Assembly: GCF_022682305.1 (NCBI RefSeq)
Contig: NZ_CP093530.1
Coordinates: forward strand, 62,001 to 126,000
Source: Shinella zoogloeoides
GTDB lineage: Bacteria; Pseudomonadota; Alphaproteobacteria; Rhizobiales; Rhizobiaceae
Length of the DNA stretch: 64,000 bases
Reading direction: 5' to 3'
The notes beneath the pieces are model-generated. The model had not been told where the DNA came from, did no database searches, and was given only the letters and a program-made list of their open reading frames with translations. The translations under genes were made by a program, and so were the position numbers. Positions 9,129 to 19,847 of this stretch are shown here, piece after piece (positions within the stretch are counted from its first letter, which is position 1; every line of letters starts with the position of its first letter).

Positions 9129-11198
9129 TCATTGCCACATCGAGCGCATCCGTGCACCCACATCGATGCGGACGTTCCGCGTGCTCCGTTCGCCGGCTGC
9201 TGCGCTGATCTTGGGCCAGCTTGTCACCTCGAAATATTGCAACAAGGTTGCAGGAATGAATCGGCTCTTTGAGACCGAGACGTAACGATCGCCCTGGGAA
9301 TTCTGCCCATAGGTATAGAAGCGCAGCGGCGTGATGAGGGCGAGGCTGTCGCGCGCCCGCGTCATGCCGACATAGAGTAGCCGGCGTTCCTCTTCCAGCT
9401 CGGCGGTTGTCCCCGTGCCCAGGTCGGACGGAATGCAGCCGTCGATGACGTTGAGCATGAACACCGACCGCCACTCCTGTCCCTTGGCCGAGTGGATGGT
9501 TGAGAGGATCAGATAGTCCTCGTCGAGCAGTGGCACGCCGGCCTGGTCGCTGGTGGCGTCCGGGGGATCAAGGGTCAGTTCCGTCAGGAAGCGTTCCCGG
9601 CTTGGATAGCCGCTGGCGATCTGTTCGAGCTGAAGGAGATCGGCCTTGCGCGTGTCCGCATCCTCGTGAATGCGGTCGAGATGCGGCTCGTACCACATCC
9701 TCACCGCGCCGATCTCCGCCGGCCAGCCGGCCTCGGCCTTGCGCAAGGCGGAAACGAGCGTGACGAAGGCGGGCCAGTCGTCACCGCTCTTGGGCGGCGG
9801 CGGGATCTCGGCGAGCGACTGAAGCGGCTCTGGATCGGCGGTAATCGTGTCGAGGATCCTGCCGGCCGTCTGCGGCCCGACGCCCGGAAGAAGCTGGAGC
9901 AACCGGAAGCCGGCAACGCGATCGCGCGGGTTCTGGGCAAAGCGCAGAACGGCGAGCAGGTCCTTGACGTGGGCGGCATCGAGGAATTTCAAGCCACCGT
10001 ACTTCACGAAGGGCACGTTCCGGCGGGTCAGCTCGATTTCAAGCGCGCTGGAATGGTTGGAGCTGCGGAATAGCACGGCCTGCTGCTTCAGGGGAACACC
10101 CACCTCGCGGTTGGCCAGCACCTGCTCGACGATATAGGCGGCCTGGTCCGTCTCGTCCTTCACCGTGACCAACAGCGGCCGCTGCTCCGATGCGCGATCG
10201 GTCCAGAGGTTTTTCGTATAGCGCTCCCGGGCCAGGCCGATAACGCCATTGGCCGCCGCCAGGATCGGCTGCGTCGAACGGTAGTTGCGGTCGAGCGTGA
10301 TGACGTCGGCCGGCTTCGGCGAAAACTCGTTCGGGAAATCGAGGATATTGCGGATGGTCGCCGCACGGAACGAATAGATCGATTGCGCGTCGTCGCCGAC
10401 GACCGTGAGGCCCCGCCCGCCCGGCTTCAGCGACATCAGGATGGCAGCCTGCAGGCGATTGGTATCCTGGTATTCGTCCACCAACACGTAATCGAAGCGA
10501 CCGCCTACGTCGTCCGCCAGGTCCGGGTCCGAGAGCATCTGCGCCCAGTAGAGAAGGAGGTCGTCGTAATCCATGACGTTCTGCGCCTGCTTGGCTTCGA
10601 CATAGCCGGCAAAAAGCTCCTTCAGCTCGCGCTCCCATTCGACAGCCCATGGATAGGAAGCCTTCAGGACCTCGCCGATCGACGCCTCCGAGTTGACCAC
10701 CCGCGAATAGATCGCGATGCAGGTGCCCTTGGTGGGGAAGCGGTTTTCTGTCTTCGAGAATCCGAGCTGGTGGCGGACAATGTTCATCAGGTCCGCGCTG
10801 TCTTCTCGGTCATGGATCGTGAAATCGACACCGAGCCCGATCTGTTCCGCATACATGCGTAAGAGCCGTGCACCGATGCCATGGAAAGTCCCTGCCCATG
10901 CGAGTGCATCGGTCATGATCGCGGCATTATCGCCAAGCACCTGCCGGCAGATCCTCTGCACGCGGCGCGTCATTTCCGTAGCCGCGCGGCGGGAAAACGT
11001 CATCAGCAGGATGCGGCGCGGATCGGCGCCATTGACGATCAGATGCGCGACGCGGTGCGCTAGCGTGCTTGTTTTGCCGGAGCCGGCGCCCGCGATGATC
11101 AGCAGCGGCCCACCGATCGCGCCATCCGCCAGACCGACGCCATGCTCGACCGCCTCCCGCTGGCGGTCGTTGAGTTTGTCGAGATATGTCGCCGTCAT
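9129..11198 (-). CDS. UvrD/Rep-type ATP-dependent DNA helicase
   Basis: Superfamily 1A 3'-5' helicase of 689 residues. All motifs are visible in order: Q-motif LNDRQREAVE, Walker A AGAGSGKTSTLAHR, motif Ia MTFSRRAATEMTRR, motif II VLVDEYQDTN, motif III VVGDDAQSIYSFRAA, motif IV LDRNYRSTQ, motif V STIHSAKGQEWRSVF and motif VI RLLYVGMTRARDSL. It is transcribed with dinB and divergently from the imuA-imuB-dnaE2 cassette, so a role in repair or damage tolerance is likely. It is somewhat shorter than UvrD and lacks an obvious C-terminal Tudor-like tail. It could equally be called PcrA- or Rep-like. Confidence 0.9.
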   Translation of the reverse strand: MTATYLDKLNDRQREAVEHGVGLADGAIGGPLLIIAGAGSGKTSTLAHRVAHLIVNGADPRRILLMTFSRRAATEMTRRVQRICRQVLGDNAAIMTDALAWAGTFHGIGARLLRMYAEQIGLGVDFTIHDREDSADLMNIVRHQLGFSKTENRFPTKGTCIAIYSRVVNSEASIGEVLKASYPWAVEWERELKELFAGYVEAKQAQNVMDYDDLLLYWAQMLSDPDLADDVGGRFDYVLVDEYQDTNRLQAAILMSLKPGGRGLTVVGDDAQSIYSFRAATIRNILDFPNEFSPKPADVITLDRNYRSTQPILAAANGVIGLARERYTKNLWTDRASEQRPLLVTVKDETDQAAYIVEQVLANREVGVPLKQQAVLFRSSNHSSALEIELTRRNVPFVKYGGLKFLDAAHVKDLLAVLRFAQNPRDRVAGFRLLQLLPGVGPQTAGRILDTITADPEPLQSLAEIPPPPKSGDDWPAFVTLVSALRKAEAGWPAEIGAVRMWYEPHLDRIHEDADTRKADLLQLEQIASGYPSRERFLTELTLDPPDATSDQAGVPLLDEDYLILSTIHSAKGQEWRSVFMLNVIDGCIPSDLGTGTTAELEEERRLLYVGMTRARDSLALITPLRFYTYGQNSQGDRYVSVSKSRFIPATLLQYFEVTSWPKISAAAGERSTRNVRIDVGARMRSMWQ

Positions 11199-11338
11199 GT
11201 GTCCCCAGCGCCTGAGAAAATTTTCCTGTCCCTCCGAGCGCCGGATATCCCCTTGATGCAGCTATCGGATTCGTTTCAACGCCTTAGCTGCGTGAAGACT
11301 TCCCGGTCGGAGGCTCGATTGACTCACTTCGCCAATCG

Positions 11339-11353
11339 GAACAAATAAAGAAC
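11339..11353. promoter_or_regulatory. LexA (SOS) box
   Basis: GAAC-N7-GAAC, the reverse complement of the alphaproteobacterial LexA consensus GTTC-N7-GTTC. It lies 50 bp before the imuA start and about 140 bp before the divergent helicase gene, so it probably controls the mutagenesis cassette and perhaps the helicase-dinB pair. Confidence 0.8.
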
Positions 11354-11403
11354 GTATCAGCTTAAAGGACGGCTGAAAACCCTGAAGGAGCAACAATTCT
11401 GCC

Positions 11404-12162
11404 GTGGCCAACCATGCCCTCAATCCCGTGCTTGCCGAGCTTCGCGAGCGCATTGGCCAGCTTGAAGGCGGGGTCGCTCGCGCCCGCTCCGTGCTGCCCT
11501 TTGCCGTTCCGGAGATCGACCGGGCCTTGCCGGGAGGAGGGCTGGCCATCGGCGCACTGCATGAGGTTGCCGGCGGGGGAGGCGGCACGGTCGACGGTGC
11601 GGCTGCCGCGCTGTTTTCCGCGGGCGTCGCCGCCCGGACGAAGGGTAAGGTCTTGTGGTGCATGACGCGCCCGGACCTCTTCTTCCCGGCGATCTCGCAG
11701 GCCGGCCTTCATCCTGACCGGGTCGTTTTCTGCGAAAGCGATCGGGAGGTGGAGGTGCTGTCCTCCATGGAGGAGGGGCTGTCTTTCGGCGGTCTCTCCT
11801 GCGTCGTCGGCGAGCTCGTCCGCCTGTCGATGACAGCCTCGCGCCGCCTGCAGCTCGCGGCGGAGAAGACCGGCAGCATGGCGATCGTGCTGCGGCGCTG
11901 GCGGCGGCAAAACGAGGCGTCGGACTATGGGCAGCCGACGGCCTCAACCACACGCTGGCGCATCAGCACCTTGCCGTCCGAGCGGTTGCCGGTGGCCGGC
12001 GTCGGGCGGGCGCGGTGGCTGGCGGAACTGATGCGCGTCAAAGCAGGCGAATGCGCCGAATTCGAAATTGGAGCCCCTGATGACACGGGTCGTATCTGTC
12101 TACTTCCCACATCTGGCGACAGAGCGGATCAGACGACACGCTGGCGAAGCCTTGCCGGCTGA
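11404..12162 (+). CDS. imuA: ImuA, RecA-like accessory protein of damage-induced mutagenesis
   Basis: 252 residues, RecA-fold family that works with ImuB and DnaE2 in translesion synthesis. Seen: LGFE-like opening AELRERIGQLEG, VPEIDRALPGGGLAIGALHEVAG (the region equivalent to the Walker A loop but without a classic GKT), KVLWCMTRPDLFFPA and VVGELVRLSMTASRRLQLAAEKTG. GTG 11404 is the start, with AAGGAG about 17 bp before it. The reading frame runs 83 bp into imuB, more than the usual few bases, so the last ~27 residues may differ from relatives. LexA box upstream. Confidence 0.88.
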   Translation: MANHALNPVLAELRERIGQLEGGVARARSVLPFAVPEIDRALPGGGLAIGALHEVAGGGGGTVDGAAAALFSAGVAARTKGKVLWCMTRPDLFFPAISQAGLHPDRVVFCESDREVEVLSSMEEGLSFGGLSCVVGELVRLSMTASRRLQLAAEKTGSMAIVLRRWRRQNEASDYGQPTASTTRWRISTLPSERLPVAGVGRARWLAELMRVKAGECAEFEIGAPDDTGRICLLPTSGDRADQTTRWRSLAG

Positions 12163-13594
12163 CAAGCCGCTCGTCGTGATCGCGCGGCGTGGATCGAAGC
12201 GCTGGATCTCGGCTGCCGATCCGGCTGCCATGAAGCTCGGGCTGCGCGTCGGAATGCCGGCGAGCAAGGCGCAGGCCATGGTCGCCGATCTCACGATGGT
12301 CGATGCCGCACCGGCCGAAGATGCGGCCGCGCTCGAGCGGCTCGCGCTCTGGGCGCTTCGGCAATATAGCCCGGTGGTGGCCATCGATGGCGCTGACGGC
12401 CTGGTCATCGACACCGAGGGCGCCGACCATCTCCAGGGCGGCGAGGATCTCCTCATCACGGGCCTGGTCAATCGGCTGCGTGGCCATGGCCTGACAGCAA
12501 GAGCGGCCGTCTCGGATACCTGGGGCGCCTCGCACGCGATCGCCCGGCTGATCTCGGCGGAGGCGACCGTGGTTCCGGTCGGCAATGTGGCGAAAGCCGT
12601 GGTCGACCTGCCGATCCTCGCCTTGCGGCTTCCGGCCGAGACGGTCCAGGGCCTTCGGGTTCTCGGCATCGATACAGTCGGCCAGCTTTCCGCCATGCCG
12701 CGTGCGCCGCTCACCCTGCGCTTTGGGGCAGACCCAGCACGCCGGCTCGACCAGTTGTTCGGCCGGATCGCCGAGCCGATCGAACCGATCCGCACGCCGG
12801 AACTGGTCGAGGTGTCGAAAAATTTCGCGGAGCCCATCGGCGCGGCGGAGACCATCGCAAAATATGTCAGGCGGCTGGTCGATCAGCTCTCGGTCAAGCT
12901 GGCGGAGAATGGCCTTGGGGCGCGCCGCTGTGACCTTGCCATCCACCGGGTCGACAATACGCGCCAGCATCTTCGCGCCGGTCTCGCCAAGCCGGTGCGC
13001 GATCCAGAACGCTTGTCGAAACTGCTCTGCGATCGGATTGAGACGATCGATCCTGGCTTCGGCATCGAGAAGCTGGTTCTGGTGGCGGTCTTCGCCGAGC
13101 CGCTGGAAGAACGGCAGGTGGTCTCCTCGCTCATCGAGGAGGAGATTGCCGATATCACGCCCCTCGTCGACATCCTCGGCAATCGCGGTCATCGATTGTT
13201 CCGGGTCGCGCCGGTGGCCTCTGATGTGCCGGAACGATCGGTGCGGCGAATTCCCGCGACAGCGCCCGATATCGGTCAGATCTGGGCCAACAAATGGCCT
13301 CGGCCGTCGCGGCTGCTCGCAAACCCCGAGCGGATCGACGTCATGGCGCTCCTGCCGGACCAGCCGCCGGTCGTGTTCACCTGGCGCGGCAAAAGGCGAA
13401 AGGTCGTTCGCGCCGACGGCCCGGAACGGATCTTCGGAGAATGGTGGACGCGGCCGCGCGAATTCCAGGCCGTCAGGGACTACTTCGTGGTCGAGGACGA
13501 GCTTGGCGAGCGCTACTGGGTTTATCGTGCCGGCGACGGCATAGATCCGGAGACCGGCTCCCACCTGTGGTTCCTGCATGGGGTGTTCGGATGA
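12080..13594 (+). CDS. imuB: ImuB, catalytically inactive Y-family polymerase
   Basis: 504 residues. Its fold is that of Y-family polymerases, but the N-terminus reads [16 protein letters not shown] in place of the catalytic DMDAFYASVE, so the first metal-binding Asp is missing, as expected of ImuB, which acts as an adaptor between the beta clamp, ImuA and DnaE2. ATG 12080 was preferred over TTG 12068. The stop overlaps the dnaE2 start as ATGA (13591-13594). The C-terminal part ([29 protein letters not shown]) is the ImuB-specific tail. Confidence 0.93.
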   Translation: MTRVVSVYFPHLATERIRRHAGEALPADKPLVVIARRGSKRWISAADPAAMKLGLRVGMPASKAQAMVADLTMVDAAPAEDAAALERLALWALRQYSPVVAIDGADGLVIDTEGADHLQGGEDLLITGLVNRLRGHGLTARAAVSDTWGASHAIARLISAEATVVPVGNVAKAVVDLPILALRLPAETVQGLRVLGIDTVGQLSAMPRAPLTLRFGADPARRLDQLFGRIAEPIEPIRTPELVEVSKNFAEPIGAAETIAKYVRRLVDQLSVKLAENGLGARRCDLAIHRVDNTRQHLRAGLAKPVRDPERLSKLLCDRIETIDPGFGIEKLVLVAVFAEPLEERQVVSSLIEEEIADITPLVDILGNRGHRLFRVAPVASDVPERSVRRIPATAPDIGQIWANKWPRPSRLLANPERIDVMALLPDQPPVVFTWRGKRRKVVRADGPERIFGEWWTRPREFQAVRDYFVVEDELGERYWVYRAGDGIDPETGSHLWFLHGVFG

Positions 13595-16500
13595 AATACG
13601 CCGAGCTTCAGATCACGACGCATTTCTCGTTTCTGCGTGGAGCGTCCAGCGCCGACGAGCTGTTCGCGGCCGCGGCCGCGCTTGGTATCGACGCTCTTGG
13701 CGTTGTCGATCGCAACAGCCTCGCCGGCATCGTGCGGGCTTGGGAGGCGGCGAAGACGACCGGCGTGCGCCTTGTCGTCGGATGCCGGCTCGATCTCACC
13801 GACGGCATGTCGATCCTGGTCTATCCCATGGATCGACCGGCCTATTCACGCCTGACGCGGCTGCTGTCGCTCGGCAAGGCGCGCGGCGGCAAGGGCAATT
13901 GCCTGATCGATTTCGCGGACCTCTCCGAGCACGCCGCCGGCATGATCGGCGTGCTGGTCCCGGATGAGGCCGACGAGACCTGCGCGGTGCAACTGCGCAA
14001 GATGGCCGATCTCTTCGGTGATCGCGCCTATGTGAGCCTATGTCTGCGCCGCCGGCCGAACGACAAGCTGCGTCTTCACGGCATCGCCACGATGGCGGCG
14101 CGCCACAGGGTCAGGACCGTCGTCACCAACGATGTGTTGTTCCACGAGCCTGGCCGCCGCCAGCTCCAGGACGTCGTGACCTGCATTCGCACGCGCACCA
14201 CCATCGATGATGTCGGGTTCGACCGCGAGCGCCATGCGGACCGATTCCTGAAGACGCCGGAGGAGATGCACCGGCTATTCGCCGACTATCCCGAAGCGCT
14301 GGCCCGTACCCGCGAAATCGTCGAGCGCTGCAAATTCGATCTCAAGGAGCTTCAGTACCAATACCCGGAAGAGGCCATCGTGCCCGGTCTCGATCCGCAG
14401 CAGTCGCTGGTGAAATTTACTTGGGAAGGCGCAGATGTGCGCTACCCCGAGGGCGTGCCGGAGAAGGTGCGGAAATCCCTGCGCGACGAGCTGGAGCTGA
14501 TCCGGACGATGAACTACGCGCCCTATTTCCTCACGGTGTTCTCCATCGTCCGCTATGCCAGGTCGAAAGGCATCCTCTGCCAGGGACGGGGATCGGCCGC
14601 GAACTCGGCTGTCTGCTACTGCCTCGGCGTGACGTCGATCGATCCCGACACGAATGATTTGCTGTTCGAGCGTTTCATCTCTCAAGAGCGGGACGAGCCA
14701 CCCGATATCGATGTCGATTTTGAACACGAGAGGCGGGAGGAGGTCATCCAGTGGATCTATGAGACCTATGGCCGGAGCCGAGCGGCCCTATGCGCGACAA
14801 TCACTCGATACCGCGCCAAGGGTGCGTTGCGTGACGTGGGCAAGGCGCTCGGTCTCCCGGAAGACATGATCGGGCAACTCTCGTCGGGGATATGGAGATG
14901 GTCGGATGGCCTTTCCGAAAGCCAGTTGAAGGAGAACAATCTCAACACGGCCGATTACCGGCTGAAGCTGACGCTGGAACTGGCGCAGCAGCTCATGGGC
15001 GCGCCGCGCCATCTCGGCCAGCATCCGGGTGGGTTCGTCCTGACCCATGACCGGCTCGACAATCTCGTGCCGATCGAGCCGGCGCGCATGGACGATCGCC
15101 AAGTCATCGAATGGGACAAGGACGACATCGAGGCGCTGAAGTTCATGAAGGTCGATGTACTTGCCCTCGGGATGCTGACCTGCATGGCCAAGGCCTTCGC
15201 GTTGATGGCCGAGCACAAGGGCGATGTCCGCGATCTCGCTTCCATCCCTGCCGAGGATCCGCGGACCTATGCGATGATCCGAAAGGCCGACACGCTGGGC
15301 ACTTTTCAGATCGAGAGCCGGGCGCAGATGTCCATGCTTCCGCGCCTGAAACCCCGCACCTTCTATGATCTCGTCATCCAGGTGGCCATTGTCCGACCGG
15401 GGCCGATCCAAGGCGACATGGTGCATCCCTATCTCCGCCGGCGAGAGGGCAAGGAGCCGGTCGAATACCCGACGCCCGAGCTGGAGGCTGTCCTGTCGAA
15501 GACGCTCGGCATACCGCTGTTTCAGGAGAGCGCCATGAAAGTTGCCATGGTCTGCGCCGGCTTCACCGGCGGCGAGGCCGACCAGCTCCGCAAGTCGATG
15601 GCGACGTTCAAGTTCTCCGGCGGCGTCTCGAAGTTCAAGGACAAGCTGGTCGCCGGCATGGTCAAGAACGGCTATTCGGCGGACTTTGCGGAACGGACCT
15701 TCAGCCAGCTTGAGGGATTTGGAAGCTACGGCTTTCCTGAATCTCACGCCGCCAGTTTTGCCTTGGTCGCCTATGCGTCGAGCTGGGTGAAATGCCATCA
15801 CCCCGATGCCTTTTGTGCCGCACTCCTCAATTCGCAGCCAATGGGATTCTATGCCCCTGCTCAGATCGTCTCCGATGCGCAGGCACACGGCGTGGAGGTC
15901 CGGCCGGTCTGCATCAATGCGTCCCGATGGGATTGCACGCTCGAGGATACCGGCGACGGTGACAAGAAGGCTGTCCGCTTGGGTATGCGCATGGTGAAGG
16001 GTCTTTCGACGGCCGACGCTGCCCGGATCGTGACGGCGCGCACCGACGAGCCGTTCTCTTCTGCCGATGACGTCTGGCGCCGCTCCGGCGTTCCGACGGC
16101 CGCGTTGGTGAAGATGGTGGAGGCGGATGCGTTTCTGCCATCGCTACAGCTTCAGCGCCGGGACGCGCTTTGGGCGATCAAGGCCCTGCGTGACGAGCCG
16201 CTTGCCCTTTGGACCGCAGCCGCTGAGCGCGAAGCCCGCCAGGTTGCTGAAGCACAAGAGCCCGACGTGCATCTGCCGTCGATGAAGGCGGGGCATGAAG
16301 TTGTCGAGGACTATTCCCATATCGGATTGACCCTCCGTCAGCATCCGGTTTCCTTCCTCCGCGAGGATCTTCGCCGGAAGCGGATGGTGACCTGCGCCGA
16401 AGCAATGGCTGCGCGAGACGGTCAATGGCTGATGAGCGGTGGGCTCGTGCTGGTGCGCCAGCGTCCGGGCTCGGCCAAAGGTGTCATGTTCATGACGCTC

Positions 16501-16851
16501 GAGGATGAGACGGGCATCATCAACGCGGTTATCTGGCCGAAGGTGTTCGAGCGCCAGCGCCGGCTCGTGCTCTCCAGCTCGATGTTGGCGATCAATGGAA
16601 AGATCCAGCGCGAAGGCGACGTGGTGCATCTGGTTGCGCAACGTCTGTTCGATCTCTCTGAAGACCTCGGCCGCCTGGGCGAGCGAGACGAGCAGTTTCC
16701 CTTGCCCCACAGACGAGGGGATGAGTTCGCCCATGGCAATGGCGCGCCGGATCCGCGTGATCGGCCAAAGGCGGCAGTGTCGGCACGTGAGATATACGTG
16801 CCGGACTTGCTGATCGATCGGTTGAAGGTCAAGAGCCGAAATTTCCATTGA
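13591..16851 (+). CDS. dnaE2: error-prone DNA polymerase III alpha subunit
   Basis: C-family polymerase of 1086 residues that carries out lesion bypass with ImuA/ImuB. The N-terminal PHP domain starts [22 protein letters not shown]. The palm contains [21 protein letters not shown] and the catalytic Asp triad region [16 protein letters not shown]. Later come the HhH region and an OB-fold ([22 protein letters not shown]). Start ATG 13591 is fixed by the overlap with imuB; a longer in-frame opening to 13294 is only a shadow of imuB. Last gene of the LexA-controlled cassette; nothing resembling a strong terminator follows. Confidence 0.96.
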   Translation: MKYAELQITTHFSFLRGASSADELFAAAAALGIDALGVVDRNSLAGIVRAWEAAKTTGVRLVVGCRLDLTDGMSILVYPMDRPAYSRLTRLLSLGKARGGKGNCLIDFADLSEHAAGMIGVLVPDEADETCAVQLRKMADLFGDRAYVSLCLRRRPNDKLRLHGIATMAARHRVRTVVTNDVLFHEPGRRQLQDVVTCIRTRTTIDDVGFDRERHADRFLKTPEEMHRLFADYPEALARTREIVERCKFDLKELQYQYPEEAIVPGLDPQQSLVKFTWEGADVRYPEGVPEKVRKSLRDELELIRTMNYAPYFLTVFSIVRYARSKGILCQGRGSAANSAVCYCLGVTSIDPDTNDLLFERFISQERDEPPDIDVDFEHERREEVIQWIYETYGRSRAALCATITRYRAKGALRDVGKALGLPEDMIGQLSSGIWRWSDGLSESQLKENNLNTADYRLKLTLELAQQLMGAPRHLGQHPGGFVLTHDRLDNLVPIEPARMDDRQVIEWDKDDIEALKFMKVDVLALGMLTCMAKAFALMAEHKGDVRDLASIPAEDPRTYAMIRKADTLGTFQIESRAQMSMLPRLKPRTFYDLVIQVAIVRPGPIQGDMVHPYLRRREGKEPVEYPTPELEAVLSKTLGIPLFQESAMKVAMVCAGFTGGEADQLRKSMATFKFSGGVSKFKDKLVAGMVKNGYSADFAERTFSQLEGFGSYGFPESHAASFALVAYASSWVKCHHPDAFCAALLNSQPMGFYAPAQIVSDAQAHGVEVRPVCINASRWDCTLEDTGDGDKKAVRLGMRMVKGLSTADAARIVTARTDEPFSSADDVWRRSGVPTAALVKMVEADAFLPSLQLQRRDALWAIKALRDEPLALWTAAAEREARQVAEAQEPDVHLPSMKAGHEVVEDYSHIGLTLRQHPVSFLREDLRRKRMVTCAEAMAARDGQWLMSGGLVLVRQRPGSAKGVMFMTLEDETGIINAVIWPKVFERQRRLVLSSSMLAINGKIQREGDVVHLVAQRLFDLSEDLGRLGERDEQFPLPHRRGDEFAHGNGAPDPRDRPKAAVSAREIYVPDLLIDRLKVKSRNFH

Positions 16852-16886
16852 TCGCCCACACCCAGATATGGTTGATTGGCAGAGGG

Positions 16887-18122
16887 TTAGATGCGAATGC
16901 GCGCTGTGTCGTCCAAAATCTCAATGTCCACGCCGAATTTTCCGCAGTGCTCCCGAAATCGCTGGAGAATCCTTTCCGCGTCGTGACCGTGGGCAAGCTC
17001 TGGTGCGAGGCGCTCTTCCAAAGCTTCGCTTTTCAAGGCTTCTGCGCCACCGATGACGACCGGGTGAAATGACAAACCGGCCAACTGGCCATTGTCGTCG
17101 AACGAGCACAGGCCAATCACACTCTCCCATACTTCACGCGCCCGCCATTTCGATTTCACGGATTTCACATGGAAAATGAAGTTGCCGAGACTGTAGAAGA
17201 TCGGCCGCCCGCGGTAGATTTCGACCGGCTGAAGGACGGGAGCGCCATGGCTCACGAACATCACCGCCCCCGCGTCGATGCATTTCTTCGCAACGGCACC
17301 CACCCATTCAGCCACCTGATACCAGTCCGCGGCCCAGTGATGGTGGTGCAGGTAGGCGATGACAAGGCACCCTTCTTCGGCCGCTGACGCGATCGTGGCG
17401 AGATTTCGGGAGAGGGAGTCTTCGTCGATTTTGACGTTTCGGCCGAACCGGTCGGAACGCCTGAATATCGCGCGAGCGATGCTCAGCTCAGTCTCTGGAT
17501 CGACATGCGGCGTGTCGTCAGGCTGGCTGTCATTGGCGAGGTCCATCGCTGTGTAGCCAACATTGTCACGGACCGTGCGCAACTGCTCGAAAGCGTCGGC
17601 GTCGACATCGATCACCTTCGACAACTTCAGCCGGTTAACGCCGGGGCGTTCAGGGCGACCGATGGAAGCATCCGCGGCGTACATGAAGTCAGGCCCCGGT
17701 CCCCCGTCCATGGCGACAAGGGCCACCTTCCGCCTGCCAACCGAACCCTTCGCTGCGCGGGACGCCGCCGTCCGGTTGCGCCCGATGCCGGCGTGAAGGA
17801 AGCCGCGCCTTTCTACCTCCTCCAGGGTGGAAAGGACGCCGGAGGGGCCGAGGTCGAATGCATGATTGTTCGACAACGCAAGCCCTTGAAAGCCAAGCGC
17901 CTGCAATGCGTCCAGAACATTAGGCTGGCTGCAGCCGAATACCGCGCCTTTGAGCGGCCATCCTCCGTGGCTGCCGAGTATCGTGCTTTCGAAGTTCGTG
18001 AAGGAGAAGTCGGCTCGCCGTAGCACCTCCTGGACCTCCCGGAATCCTGCTGTGTTGATGTCGCGGGTATCGTGTTTGATGAGAGATTGACCGGTAACGG
18101 CGATTGTGAACGTGTTTATCAT
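16887..18122 (-). CDS. CapA-family (poly-gamma-glutamate capsule type) metallophosphoesterase-like protein
   Basis: 411 residues of the PGA_cap/CapA family. Family motifs: TGQSLIKHDTRD near the N-terminus, FSFTNFESTILG, LGFQGLALSNNHAFDLG with the invariant NNH.D, YLHHHHWAADWY, and VSHGAPVLQPVEIYRGRPIFYSLGNFIF. The start MINTF (18122) is preferred to a start at 18146 because GAAAGGT lies just before it. No signal peptide is visible, so it is probably cytoplasmic. It is followed, in the same direction from upstream, by no close partner; the oligopeptide transporter genes lie upstream on the same strand. A capsule role is not supported because no CapB/CapC is present. Confidence 0.8.
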   Translation of the reverse strand: MINTFTIAVTGQSLIKHDTRDINTAGFREVQEVLRRADFSFTNFESTILGSHGGWPLKGAVFGCSQPNVLDALQALGFQGLALSNNHAFDLGPSGVLSTLEEVERRGFLHAGIGRNRTAASRAAKGSVGRRKVALVAMDGGPGPDFMYAADASIGRPERPGVNRLKLSKVIDVDADAFEQLRTVRDNVGYTAMDLANDSQPDDTPHVDPETELSIARAIFRRSDRFGRNVKIDEDSLSRNLATIASAAEEGCLVIAYLHHHHWAADWYQVAEWVGAVAKKCIDAGAVMFVSHGAPVLQPVEIYRGRPIFYSLGNFIFHVKSVKSKWRAREVWESVIGLCSFDDNGQLAGLSFHPVVIGGAEALKSEALEERLAPELAHGHDAERILQRFREHCGKFGVDIEILDDTARIRI

Positions 18123-18212
18123 GTCAGACCTTTCGTCGCTGCGCATGGGCGCCGCGTGCAGGTGGATGGAACGAAGTTGGGGGATGCCCGACTTTCCGCG
18201 GCATTGCCGAAG

Positions 18213-19847
18213 TCAGTGCGTGAAACGCTTTGGCCGTGCGTCAATCAGGCTGCGTGTGTACGGGTTTTGCGAGCGTGAGAAGATGAACTCGGAGGGACCG
18301 GCATCTTCCACTTCGCCATCCTTGAAGATGTAGATTGAACTGCAAAGCGCCTGCACAAGCGCCAGATCGTGCGAGATGAAGAGCATCGAAATCCCTCGCT
18401 CCGCCACATTCTCCTTGAGAAGCGCGACAATCTCCGCTTGCACGGATACGTCGAGTGCTGACGTGGGTTCATCGGCAACGATGATCCGCGGGCCGGCGAG
18501 AAGGGCGCGTGCGATGCAGATGCGCTGCTTCTGTCCCCCCGACAGTTGGTGCGGATATCGGCCGAGAAGGTTATGGGCCAGTTGGAGGCGATCCATCATA
18601 TTGACCACATCCTGCCTCGGGTCGCCCGATTGGCGGCTTCCGAACCGGACACTTTCCCGCAGCGTCTCTCCAATCGACATGCGTGGGTTTAGCGAGACCG
18701 CCGGATCCTGGAAGATCATCTGGACCTCACCGAGCAGACCGCTCCGATAGCCGGGCCGGGAGATGTCGAACCGCCTGCCGTCGATGTCGAGATTGCCGCT
18801 GCTGGCGGTCTCCAGCCCGGCGATGATCCGGCCGATCGTGCTCTTGCCGCTGCCGCTTTCGCCGACGATGCCGGTAATTGCGCCGCGCTCCAGCACCACC
18901 GAGACGTCGCGCAACGCCGATTTGCAGACGTTCCTCTTGAACCAGGCAAATCCGCCGGAGAAGGTCTTGGCGACGCCCCGGGCGGCGAGGATGGGCTGCG
19001 TATCGGTCTCGGCGACATGCTCCGCTGGATTGTCCGACAACCGCAATCTGGGAACGGCGGCGAGAAGGCTGCGGGTGTATGTGCGCTGTGGGGCGTCCAG
19101 TACCGATGCCGTGACGCCGTGTTCCACAACCTTGCCGTGGCGCAGGACGACCACTCGATCGGTTATATCGGAGACAACGCCCATATCGTGAGTGACAAGG
19201 ATGATCGATACGCCGGTCTCGTCGACGAGTTCGCGCAGGAGCGCGAGGATTTGCTTTTGCACCGTCGCATCGAGGGCGGAGGTCGGTTCGTCGGCGATGA
19301 TGATATCGGGTGCGCCGGCAAGCGCGATTGCGATCACAATGCGCTGGCGCTGTCCGCCTGAGAACTGGTGGGGGTAGTTGTCATACCGTTCACGTGCATC
19401 CGGGATGCCGACGCGAACAAGCAAATCGAGGGCCATATCCCGCGCTTCCTTGCGCAGGGTTTTGTCATTGTTGGCGAGGATAGCTTCTTCAACCTGGGGG
19501 CCGACGGCCATGAGCGGATCGAGCGATGCGGTGTGATCCTGGAAGATCGCGGATATCCGCCGTCCCCTGATTTCGGCCCATTGGTGTTCGTCCATTCCAT
19601 CGAGCGTCTTGCCATCGAAGAGGATGGTGCCGGCCGTTCGCTCGAAATCTGCGGCAAGAAGACCAAGGATGGCGTTGCCAAGCGTCGACTTTCCCGCGCC
19701 GGACTCGCCGATCAGACCAAGGACTTCGCCGCGTTGCAGGCTGATGCTGACATCGTGAAGGATCGTCGTGGCGCCGGCTGGAGTGCGGTGTTTCAAGGTG
19801 AGATTGCTGACCATCAGCAAAGGATCACGCGTGTTGTCATGCGCCAT
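18213..19847 (-). CDS. oligopeptide-type ABC transporter, fused double ATP-binding protein
   Basis: 544 residues containing two ABC domains in one chain (DppD-DppF type). Walker A motifs: GLIGESGAGKSTLG and GIVGESGSGKSTIG. Signatures: FSGGQRQR and LSGGQKQR. Walker B motifs: IIIADEPTSALD and IIVADEPTSALD. The start MAHDNTRD (19847) has AGGAGG in front and overlaps the permease stop by 11 bp, so the genes are coupled. It energises import by the two permeases upstream. Substrate unknown; peptides, nickel-ligand complexes or opines are all possible for this family. Confidence 0.93.
   Translation of the reverse strand: MAHDNTRDPLLMVSNLTLKHRTPAGATTILHDVSISLQRGEVLGLIGESGAGKSTLGNAILGLLAADFERTAGTILFDGKTLDGMDEHQWAEIRGRRISAIFQDHTASLDPLMAVGPQVEEAILANNDKTLRKEARDMALDLLVRVGIPDARERYDNYPHQFSGGQRQRIVIAIALAGAPDIIIADEPTSALDATVQKQILALLRELVDETGVSIILVTHDMGVVSDITDRVVVLRHGKVVEHGVTASVLDAPQRTYTRSLLAAVPRLRLSDNPAEHVAETDTQPILAARGVAKTFSGGFAWFKRNVCKSALRDVSVVLERGAITGIVGESGSGKSTIGRIIAGLETASSGNLDIDGRRFDISRPGYRSGLLGEVQMIFQDPAVSLNPRMSIGETLRESVRFGSRQSGDPRQDVVNMMDRLQLAHNLLGRYPHQLSGGQKQRICIARALLAGPRIIVADEPTSALDVSVQAEIVALLKENVAERGISMLFISHDLALVQALCSSIYIFKDGEVEDAGPSEFIFSRSQNPYTRSLIDARPKRFTH

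Noticed and set aside
8216..9208. Long plus-strand frame opposite dinB (330 codons)
   Set aside because: It is a shadow of the high-GC dinB gene, has no family motif and dinB is unambiguous.
12038..13579. 513-codon minus-strand frame opposite imuB
   Set aside because: Composition is Arg/Asp/His rich as expected of an antisense shadow, and imuB is clearly coding.
17941..18005. Imperfect tandem repeat with the plus-strand reading AAEYRAFE twice
   Set aside because: It lies inside the CapA-like gene on the other strand; two loosely similar copies are not enough to call a repeat element.
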